From Lamellibrachia columna (Eukaryota > Annelida > Polychaeta > Sabellida > Siboglinidae), in contig OY759265.1 in the NCBI GenBank assembly GCA_963662155.1, positions 43,840,227 to 43,904,226 on the forward strand: a DNA stretch of 64,000 nucleotides, read 5' to 3'. A program made the position numbers and the translations under genes. The notes beneath the pieces are model-generated. The model was not told the origin of the DNA and did no database searches. It saw only the letters and a program-made list of their open reading frames with translations. This document shows, piece by piece, positions 25,101-37,100 of this stretch. Each line of letters starts with the position of its first letter. The stretch's first letter is position 1.

Positions 25101-28100
25101 ACATCATGTTTGGGTCAAAACAAAAAAGCACTGAGTAAGTGCGCAATAATAATATTGATGTTTTCACACCTCTCCTGGGTCTGTTCTATTTTTGCCACTC
25201 TGGATTCTCGGCGACCGCCTCTCCATGGAGAAATAGAATGGACCCTCAGTAACACTGTATTTTTCTCATGCAGTGTCAGAAACTGGAGTCAGAGATCAGT
25301 CCGTTGGAGGCGGCCAAGCGTGACCTGGTGGCGCAGCAAGACGCCGCAAAGACCGAGTGTTCGCTCCTGCAGGCAGAGCTGGGGCGATGGAAAGCTCGCA
25401 CCAATCAGCTGATTGAACAGTGCAGCAAGGCAGACCCTGAGGAGTTCAAGAGGGCAGTGTGAGTGGAGAGGAGGAGGTGACGTATGAGGGGGAGGAGGTG
25501 ACATATGGGGGTGACGTATGAAGGGAGGGGTGACATGAGGGGGGGTGACATATGGAGGAGTGACATGAGGGGGAGGAGGTGACGTTTGAGGGGGGAGGTG
25601 ACATATGAGGGTTAGGGGAGGTGTGACGTGTTAGGGGGAGGGTGAAGTGTGAAGGAAGGGTGACGTATGAGGAGGAGGGGTGACATGTGAGGGGAGGGTG
25701 GCATATGAGGGGGAGAGGGTGATGTATGAGGGGTGGGGTAACTATGGTGATTCCCTGTGTGACGGAACTTATGTTCTAGTTTAGGTTAATGTGCAAAGTT
25801 CTTGAAATGATTTGGTGATTTTTTTAAGTTGTGTTAATCGATTCTGGTTTTGACACAAAAATAGTTCAGGATGGAGTGACATGAGGGGTATGGGTAATTA
25901 TGATCATCCCTCATGGGAATTTGCATTCTAGTTTAGGCCGGTGTACAAAGTTCTAGAAATTATTTGTTAATTCATTGAAAGTTTGTTATGGTTGATTCTA
26001 ATGTTGACCCAAAAGCAGGGCATTTGTTGGTTTTGCTCATATGTGACTTTTGGTTTGTGTATAATATACATGATTTTTATAATATACATGATTATATGTG
26101 TGTGTTTTTGGTTAATTTTAATAGTTTGTCTGATGGTTCCATTAAAACAAAATAAAATATTTGTAAGTTTGTAGATGAAACCTATCTAGTCAATACTAGA
26201 TAGGTTTCATCTTTCATGAAATGACTCTAAAATGAGATGGAAAAAATATCAAATTGAGGGGGCGGCTTTAAACGCTAGAAAGTATTTTGCCAGACTTATG
26301 TTGAATCAGGCACAATAATTGACTGTTGCAGACAAGAGCGAGAACAATTGAAGAAACAGCTGGTCACTGTAAACGAGGAGAACACCAAGCACAAGTAAGT
26401 AGCACTGATGAGAGAACAAATTACATAATTGGGAGAAAGGAAATTCTCCAGCTGGAAATGAAACGAAGGAATAACGTTGTGGGAAGGGGTTCTCTCCCCT
26501 CCCACAAATGACAGTGCACATTTTTTGGGGGGGGGGCTATTTTATACATTGTTTCCAAAATGAGATTATTTGAAAAGGAAGGAGACGCGGGAGATGAGAA
26601 AACAAGGAGATAAAAACACCTGGGAAAGGCCACATGGTGTTCGGAGTATTGTAGCTAAAGTATCCTCTAAATAAAGTAAACACATTGTCATATATATTGT
26701 TGTTTTATTTTGCTAATTAATTATGATGTAGACGTGGTTGAAAAGCAAATCTTCACGTTTAAAAACTCAGTTCTTCCGAAATTGAACGAATGTTCACCAT
26801 ATCACTGATTCTTGTTATTCGCTAGGGGCTGATGTGGAATAGCGTTATGTAGCAGACGGTGATGCAGTGATGTGTAAATAGAACAGCCCTAACAGATATC
26901 TCAGCTTGAATTGCCGTGGTTTATGAGGAATGTATCTTGTGTGTCCAGGCAGGAAAAGGAACAAATAAGAAAACTCATGACAACCACCAGCGAAGAGAAC
27001 CACAAATTACGGTGAGTAAACGAGATCGCAAAACCTAAATGATTAAAGATAATGTATGCGTTTCATTGTTTAACTGATCCTCAGCTAGTTGGGTTTTAGC
27101 ATAATTAATCATTTCAAATGGAGGTGTGCATTTTTGCCACATTTTGGGGGAATATGTATACACATTACACATTTCATAATATATTATGTGATTTTCTGTT
27201 GCAGAGCACATATTTCCGGATTGAATTCTTCCATGAATTCTTTGAAGTAAGTTGTTTGTTTTAATCAGGAAATATCCTTACATATATGTTGTATATAGTG
27301 CCAATCTAATGGTTCTTGTAGAAAGCTAAACAATTATTTAACTGTTTGCCCATTTTCGTTGACTTAAAAATCCATCCACCAGAATGACGTTGGTAGCTAG
27401 CAGGGTAAATATCTCCTTTCCTCTTTGTCCTTTACGGGGTGAGGAAAAGATTTTTTATTTATTTATTTAAAATTATATTTTATAATTTATTGGCAGTTTT
27501 GGGATGACTTCAACGAAATGTTACTACTAACATATACATTCTGAAAGTTGTTCCAAATCGATAAATGTGACCAATTTTTTTCATTTGTGGACAAACATGA
27601 GTTACAATTTGACATGGTCAGTTTACTCTTAAAATCAAAACAGCTTTTTCGATTGCAGGTGCCATTAATTTCTTCTGTTTCTTTCAGAGCTGAAGTTGCC
27701 AAAATAGAGACTTCTTTGACATCAGCACAGTAAGCACATTCCCTTTGAACACATTTATTAAAAATTACTTGTGTCTAATTTCATTAAGACATTACACATG
27801 TCTGTAAAGTACTGATCATCGCCATTAATTTTACCCAGGTTACTGTTATCAAAGTTCACTAACCCGCATTCTTGTTTATTATTTTCAGAAATGAATTGAC
27901 ATCTGCAAAACAACAAATACAGAAACTGAAGTACGTTTACCTAACCGTTTGTTGTGATTATTATTTGCATTGTTATTAATTCATAACTGATCCATATGAG
28001 ACAATTGTGCTAGAAGCTGATGGTGTGATGTTGTTGTAGCCTCCATTAGGCAATTGGTGTCTTGTTCGGCACATTTTGACATTTAAAACAAAGAAATATG

Positions 28101-31100
28101 GGCTCAATAACACACACTAGGCTGTGGCTGAGCCCATACTGGTCTAGAACACAAAAACGAACCAGTTGCATTACTACCGTAATCACAACTGATATTATTA
28201 TAGTAATAAAATGAAACTCACACCATTAAACTACGTCCAACACTGTATCTGTGGTGGTATGAGATGACTCCCCAGCATACCAATCCGACTGTTTACAACT
28301 GGAACTGCTTATCGATTAGGAACTGCTTAACCCGTTTTGTTTTGGTGCGCTGCCGAGCTTGGGTCTTCCGAGTATTTTTGTGCAATAGAAGTGTTTCATG
28401 TTGTGTTGTATTGTATATTACGTGCTGAAAAAAGTAGATATCAGCTAGAATAACAACACAGGTGGCACCATTTCACTAACAGTCACTGAAACGTATCACC
28501 ACACCCACACCTCCACACCCACCTCTACCCCCACCTCCACACCCACCTCTACCCCCACCTCCACACCCACCTCTACCCCCACCTCCACACCCACCTCTAC
28601 CCCCACCTCCACACCCACCTCTACCCCCACCTCCACACCCATATATATATACATTTGATCATCTTTGCAGTGCTGAGAAAGCAACAATACAAACGATGCT
28701 AGATGGAAAGTTGAGGGATGAAGAGGAGAAAGTTAAGATGACTGCTCAGGTACGGAGGCTGGGACTACATTTCTGTAGTTATTTGTGATAGTACTATGTA
28801 AATACATAAGTAAATGTTACAAGCTTTTCCATTTAAAAATGATAACATTTTAAGAGAGACTTATGCAAATTAATTTCAGACGTGTTTTTATACGCTCTAC
28901 TGTGGAAGTGTTTGTGTTGCTCGAAAAGAAATCAATGAGATTGCAGTGAGATTGAGTGTTGGACTTAAGTTATGTTACAAATGAAGAAAGGCTAACATAA
29001 TGACGATTTGTTAGTGGTATAATCATATGGTTAGCCATATAAAACCCCACCAAAATGTTCATCTTCTGAGGTGGATGTTGTAGCTGCGTAAGATCAGTGA
29101 ATGTTGTAGCTGCATAAGATCAGTGAATGTTGTAGCTGTATAAGATCAGTGAATGTTGTAGCTGCATAAGATCAGTGAATGTTGTAGCTGCATAAGATCA
29201 GTGAATATTGTTGTAGCTGTGTAAAATCTGAATGTTGTAGCTGCGTAAGATCTGAATGTTGTAATTGCATACGATCAGTGAATGTTGTAGCTGCCTAAGA
29301 TCAGTGAATGTTGTTGTAGCTGCCTAAGATCAGTGAATGTTGTTGTAGTTGCGTCAGATCAGTGAATGTTGTTGTAGTTGCGTCAGATCAGTGAATGTTG
29401 TTGTAGTTGCGTCAGATCAATGAATGTTGTTGTAGTTGCGTCAGATCAGTGAATGTTGTTGTAGTTGCGTCAGATCAGTGAATGTTGTTGTAGTTGCATC
29501 AGATCAGTGAATGTTGTTGTAGTTGCATCAGATCAGTGAATGTTGTTGTAGTTGCGTCAGATCAGTGAATGTTGTTGTAGTTGCGTCAGATCAGTGAATG
29601 TTGTTGTAGCTGCGTAAAATCGGGCGCAAGTACAAGATGCAGGTGGAAGAGTTACAGAAAGAACTGAAGGCTCGAGAGGCGGAGCTCGTGGTCGTCACAG
29701 GGAAACTCAGCTCCGCGGAGGAAGAGCGAGCTAAGGTAGCGAGGGCGCTGTTACTGAAGACGCAGCAACAACAGGAGCCAGAGGTGAGTGAAGTCAGTCT
29801 GTGGCCAGTGGTATGATGCATGCATGCACACACAGACATACACGCATGCATGCACATATGCACACACATAATTTTCAGATTTTAGCAGTTTTTGTTGTAC
29901 CTCAAATCTTTTATTTGGTTTGAAAGCATATATATCAACATTACAGCTTTTGGGTGAGAAATAGTGCCTGGCTCCTTTGGTCCTGCTTTCATGCTTTTTA
30001 GATGAAATATCCCGCTTTTTTAATTATAATTTTTTCCACTAAAATCAACCTAAGTAACTTCTATGCACATATCATTTCGATGGCCTCAAATGATTTAACA
30101 TTTTCTCGCACATGTGTTCCACTGTGAACGAGTGGAATCAAATCGGCAACATGTAAAAACAATACATGCTAGTCACACCATACCATTGAACTGTTAATAA
30201 TACAAGGACACCAGTTAGCAAACATTAACATCAGTGGTACCACACAATGGTGCCACAGTGCCACCTAGTGAGTGTCACTATAATTGCAATTCTCCATTGT
30301 GGCCACCTGCCCATAATGTACAGATAACAGACAGATTTGACTGCATATGGTTCGTAGTTGACTACTCTTTGTTGACTCTGCCATTCTCTGTTGCGCACTA
30401 CAAAGGCCGACCCAGCAGCCATGGCCACGCTCCATGAGAAACTGAAGAGTCAAGAGGCAGAGCTGGCCCTCATCTCAGAGAAACTCGGCTCTGCAGAGTA
30501 CGAGCGTAATGAGGCAACAAAGACGGCGAAGGAAACTGAAGCAAAGATACAGAGTCTCAATGAGGTGAGTCCAGTAGGTACATGTGATCAAGAACGCCTA
30601 AAAGAATGCAATTTAACAACCCTAGTAGGTTAAGAAGAGATCATATTTAAGTTTTTAAGGTATTGTATGGGTATGAGAATATTGATAGAAATATATTAAA
30701 GATAGTAGAACTAGAGGACATGATGTAACATTAGTAAAGGATCAGTGTAGATTGGATATCAGTAAGTACTCATTCTCATAGAGAACAATAAATGAATGGA
30801 ACAAATTATGTACAGATTGTGTAAATACTAGCAGCATGAATATGTTTTAAAACAAAGTTGACACATATCTCAGGAGGATAGGTTACACATAGATACAAAA
30901 TTTGGACTCTATAAGCCAAATGGCTACCTTGTCTACTTGCCATCTGGACCTTTGCCATCAATGGCAATCTTGTTAAAGTTAGCGATTGTCAATGCATTTA
31001 TTTAAGTTAGTTTGTGCTTATTTACTGTTTTTTCAGGCATTTGGCTCACTTGATCAGCTGTTGACAGAGTTTATTGGGTCAGGGGCTCATGGGATCATGT

Positions 31101-34100
31101 GATGCGCATATCTTTAACACCCATAACATTACGTTCAGTCCAAATGATATTTCGACCAAGACGTTAAAATTAAACAGATGATGGCCAATAAAAATTGTGA
31201 TTCCTTAAAAAACCTTTTGGAAGTAAAAATGTTAAATTAGATATAGATTATGTTAGGTGGCAAGATTTTATGATAAGAATAATTAGACTTTGTACCCTTA
31301 AACATGACACACATGCAACGCCATTTTGTAATCAGTTGAAAATGTCCTGTGGGATAAGCAGCTTGTGCTGGTAACAAGAATATGTCCACTGGACAAGTGA
31401 GTATTTTCTTTTTTTTTATTAAATTTGGACAGTCTAAAGGCAGATTTATATGAGTCATTAATTGCTGAGTAGGTTGGCAGACGCGGTGTCACGGTGGAAG
31501 AATTGGTCATGTAAACACTCTCGCAAGAATAATTAGCGAGACCATTTTGTAGCTCTAGTTGTTTCGGTGGGATTGGGGCTGGTCTCAATTTGCCTATAGT
31601 CGGTGGACATTTTGAAGCAGTGGCCAATCAGCGAGCAACAGCAGGTTGTGACCTTTGATTAAAGTTCAAATTGGGAGCCACACGACTCAAGATCTTGGTG
31701 ACAGTGTCTAGACATGTCACTCATCTAAACACATGCATAGTTTATCTGCTTTTTGTCATGTGATTCAGTATCACCAGAATACTGGAGCACAAATCACTTG
31801 TGTGAGCTGACCTTTAGTTGGTGATTTGATGTATCCAGTGTTTACGAGGGTGTCTGATGGTTTCAGGAGGTGAAGAAACAGAAGGATGCAGAATTGAAGT
31901 CTCGCACCATCATGAAGAACGCCAAGATGAAGCTGACCTCGCAGAAGACGGAGATTGAGAAGCTGAAGGTTGAGAACAGAGAGCTCGTAAAGAAACTCAG
32001 CACAGGTTGGGACTTTGAACTTTACATAGGTTCAGCAGCCCTCAGGGGTGTTGAAGTAGAGAAATACGAGATCATTAGAAACACTTATTATTAAGCACCA
32101 AACTTTTGAAATGGGTTTTCTTTGCCTCACAGATGTCTGTGAGAAAGTGTGTGCATGCGTTTGCACATGTGTGTATTTTCACCAATATATTACACACCTG
32201 CAGTAATGTTCTGCAGAAAGTGTAACAGAATTAATATTTTTATCAAGAATCCAATATCGTGGATTTTTTATTTACTGAACTTGTAGTAACATTGACATTG
32301 CATTAAGAACAGAATGGACATTCAAACACGCTAGTAGCAAGTGACTAAATCATAGGTGACAACATCTGCTCTTGGAAAAGCAGAAAACATCCTTTCGTCA
32401 ACTTTTTTAGCAGAATCACACGTGTTGTTTTTTATAGTTCGCTATTTTGATTTGTCGTTTGCGATGAACGCATGCGCGAGAAAATAACACGTGCCTAGAC
32501 CGGTCTCGTGTGCAAGAAATAAATAAATTTTACCATCAAAACTATTTTGTTAAATTAAAAGATTACAACATATCCGGGCATTTTGTCCATGAAGCAGGAC
32601 AAATGGGGAAAGTGGCATTTCCCAAACCCAAACCCAAAGCGGTGATGTTGACACCTATTATGCTTTTACGACTGAATGATACTGAATGTCATGTAATTAG
32701 TTGTGATGTTCTCCTATAGGTGGCAGCACCTCTGTAGAGACAAGACCGGGGGAGGACGAAGAGAAGGCAGCACTGCAGGCTGAGTTGGCTGCGCTGAGGG
32801 CCGACGTAGAGAAGTCACAGATGGAGAAGCTAGAGTTGACTCAGAGGATCTCTCAGCTAGAACAGAACTCTGGTCAGTTAGATGAGGGAAATTTTGTAAA
32901 ATTATTTAGATATATTAATGAAATTATGTAAAAAAAGTCTTTCCAGATGTTCTTCAAAACAAATGACGTTAGGCGACAAAACATTCCTAGCTTCTCATCA
33001 GTGTGCACATTTGAAAATAGGTGCCGCATAAATTTTTTTTATTTTCTTCTAAACACGTATTTTTTCGAGTAACAAGTAGTAACCAAGATCTGGATCATGT
33101 CGAAGAGCACCTTTTTTACACATTTCTGCACGGGGTGTAAGAAATGCACTTGGTACATTTCTGAAGTTGTTGATTGAGAATAGACCCTTCGGTAACATCT
33201 CCATCAGCATACTAAAACAAACCTCATCCCTCATTTACTTTTAGAAAAATTCCTGATGAGAATTGTGGATTTTTTCTGTATAAATGAGAACATGGCCACA
33301 GACACAGGTGGATGTTTGAATGAATAGTCTTCATGCACTAATTGCAGTATGGCTGAATGCTTCCCAGAGAAGTTGAGACGGTGTTGGAATGATCAGGTCT
33401 GTCAGGGGGTGAAGTGTAAAGTGCTTTGAGCAGTCCCAAGGACTGGATACTGCGCTATATAAAAAGTACCCTTACGTCTGTGAAAAACTATTTAGCTTAA
33501 AAATTAGAAAACAATGGCCTTTCCAACCATGTTCCTACTTCCAAAAATGACACATTTTTGCAATACATTTTTTATATTTTCTCAAGTTATTTTCCCAAGA
33601 TTTCATGTCGACAATTCTTGTAGAAATATATTTCAAAGTGTTGTTCCTCCAAAGAGCTTTGTTTTGTTCATAATTTATTAAGACCGATTCAGAATCTGTC
33701 ACCTTGATGGCACAGTTGAAGTAAGCCTGAAGGTATTGGCCTCATGCTGTGTCGTTTGGTGTCATGTGTTGCTTGGTGTCATTTTGCGTCATGTTTGTCA
33801 CAGGTGGGAGCCCGGAGCAAGTGGGCATGCTCCAGACACGCATCAGTGAACTGGAGCAACAGGTGGAGCAGCAAGGGGCGTGGGATGCTCTACAGGCGGA
33901 GCTCGACTCGCTCAAGTCGGAGAACGAGGAGCTACGGTCTCGAGTGAGTGAACAGGTAAAAAGCTAAATTACAATTACAGCACTTAAAAAAATCAATTTC
34001 AACAGTGTCACTTAATGTTCCTTTTCGCTAGTCTCATTTCAAATTCATTTTGTAAAAAATTAAACTTACCTAGTATCCACTGCAGCATGCTAGCTCGTTT

Positions 34101-37100
34101 GTGCAACTTTTATATGTAGTTTCTATGAAATCATCAGATCAATTATTAAATTACTTAATGTTTGGTTATACATTAATTGAAGTGAAAATGGAAATGCTTG
34201 GTGAAATTGTTTAACTTTTGTAAGAGGATGGAAGTCACGCCCATAATCAACGTTGACCAGCACAGTATTCACCTTTTTCGATATCCACTATTTTGAGCCT
34301 TACCAGATCTAACGACTAAAGTCACTTCTTTTGATGATTTGAACAAAAATACACATTTTTGTATGAAATCGGCTGCGGATGTTACTTAAATTATTCACAC
34401 ACTACATATTTGGACATTAACTAACCAGATTTGCGATAGGTTAAATCTTATACCATATGCAAATCTGAATTTCACTCTCAGTTGTAGCTGCATGTTGTGT
34501 TGGAATGCCATGTCGATCTGGTGCTGATTGCTTGCATGTGGATGTCCGTGTGACATTGATGAATTTCTTGCACTTCTCGTAGTCAATTCTGATGGTTATG
34601 TGTTGCCCAGACCCAGCAGCTGGTGAAGCAGCTGGAGAGCTCTCAGAAGCCTGCACTGACTGCTGCCAAGAAGCCAACAGTCTCAGCTGTCAGGGTCGAG
34701 AGAACAGGGTATGTCATATGTTGCCTTTCACATCAAACTTGATGGTGCAGAGGCTGATCGTTTTTATCTTAAAATCATGTTATTCACTAATGTGTTTTTA
34801 ATGTGTTTAAATGAACCACAATAAAAAAAATTATTTGACCTTAATTTAAATGTAATCTGTTTATGAATGCAATGCAATGTAAAAATGGTATTCTAGTTGA
34901 AACGTTCAGATTAAATAGATAACGTTAAAATAAAAAACAAGTGGTTCCTGAAAACATTATTTTGTGCGGTCTAGAATGTGATAATAGCTATAATTTATAT
35001 TATATAACATGATTTTTACTATAGAAATTATCAGATTTTGCATCTTTCAACCTGTGTAGTCGCAATGATGTTCGCCACGCAGTATTATATTATGACTAGA
35101 TATTGATCCTGACCTTATATCTGATACAATCACAGGTAGACAAAACTGTAATAATTCTAATATCTATTATTATTATGATTTGCTTTGATAAACAAAAAAC
35201 ATGTCTACTAAGGTCCCTGACGCACTGTTTAATAAATGGAAACATTGGTATTAAAGATCCCTCCTCAGTATGATATTTTTGCTAGTCTCATTTCAAATTG
35301 ATTTTACAAAAAATCAAACTTACCACTGCAACATTCTAGCTCATTTGTGCAATTGTTATAGGTAGTTTTTGTGAAGTGAAAATGGAAGCACTGAAAACTC
35401 ACTAATTTCACCCTTGGAAGTCACGCCGGCCATGATCGGCCTTGACCCGTACAGTGTTTAAAATTTTGGGCATCCGCTATTTTGAACCTTACCAGATCTA
35501 ACAACTGAAGTAAATTATTTTGATGATTTAAAAAAAATAGGCATTTTTTCTTTTTTCATAGGACTGGTCCCGTCGAGACACCAAGGAGGGCCAACATCCG
35601 CCCCATTCCGACCCCAGGGGGCGCCCAGACGAGACATCTTCAGACGACTCCGACAAGGAGCAGCAGTGCAGAGACGCGGGCAACGGCAAGCATTCGCCCC
35701 ATGACAGTCGCGCCCATAACGGTCACCCCCATGACAGCCGTGCAGACCCCCACGGCCACCGTGATGCCCACCTCTGTCAGCATTCATGACGGTGAGTGTA
35801 GTCATGTTGCTGCAATTAAAGTGCTCGATGAGACGGGTTGGAACATGAGCACAGTTGATGGTGATTCTTTGCCAGTGCATTTATGTCGGTGTACGATCTT
35901 TGGCATTGTTTTATCTCTTTAAAATACTTTTCTTTGACAAAACGGTAAAGAAGATGAGTGTGTTTATAAATTACCTGGAACACCTGCAGTCATGTAACTG
36001 TCACATGACACTGATTCTGTCACACAGCTGAGTCAACCGCAACCCAGCCCCTTCCAGCCCAGGGGCGACCGATGCAGCAAGTTCAGCCGGTGTCACCTCA
36101 TGTGTCACCCCAATCACCCCCCACACAGACAACAGAAGACATCACAGGTGATTGTCACTTGCCCTTTCTGTCCCGACTGTGCAGGTTAATTTTGATAGAA
36201 ATATACTGTGAGTCGATATCATGTTTGACGATCTTGTGTGACAGTTGTGTCATAATTTGTAGTAATATTTATTTCTGTTATTTTTATTTAATTATTTCTG
36301 AAATTATGTTTTAATTGTATAAAAAAATTATGCTGTATTTTTTTCATATACAAATTATTTGTTTTTAAATTAGTTATTTTAAATGTAAAATATCCCACAA
36401 TGATTTTTTATTACATTAAAAAAATTAAGTAATTTTATTGATTTTAAGTTATGCTATTAAAAAAATTAAATGTATTACAGGACGTTTGGAACTAGAAGAC
36501 TAGGAAGTGCAGTTCTGAATGCATATGTACCTCTAAAAAGCTTGTTTATTGTACCTATCCATTATGAATCGACCACGTCAAGGATATTTCAATGGTTCTG
36601 AGTTTGCTAAAACTGAGGACTATTGTAGATGAACCGAGAGTGAGGCTATGGATGACACACGAGGCCACCCAAGTAGAGACGGAGGAACCAGCGCCCTCTA
36701 CCAGCGACGCCTCAAATACAGCATCCGCACCAAAGAGGCCGAGGGAGGAGACCGAAACGTGAGTTACATTTCTCTCCATTGTGTTAGTGCTGCAGTAGCA
36801 AAGTGTCTTTTGAAGTTCTAACTTCACCTTCGTGCAGTTATTGTTTATGAAAAAGATTACTAGAATTGATTCTCAGGTATATTGATATCTGTTCGATTTT
36901 ATTTGTCATCCTATGTGCAATGTTCAAAGCAAGAATGGTGTGTTGAACTGAATTACCAAAATGTGAACTTTGGTAATTCAGTTAATATGTATGTTAGTTT
37001 TAAGAAGATTAGGTAATCATTTCCTTCATCTGCAGCTCAGTCACACCCCACAGAAGTGTCTTAATAAAAGTTAATGTTTACCATTGCTTGTGCCGAGATG

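Noticed and set aside
28060..28330. A satellite-related block (GGCTGTGGCTGAGCCCATAC)
   Set aside because: Similarity to the 894 bp unit is limited to a few short words and could be chance.
35515..35880. A 121-codon Gly/His-rich frame on the - strand
   Set aside because: It is the antisense shadow of the GC-rich TPR exon 34.
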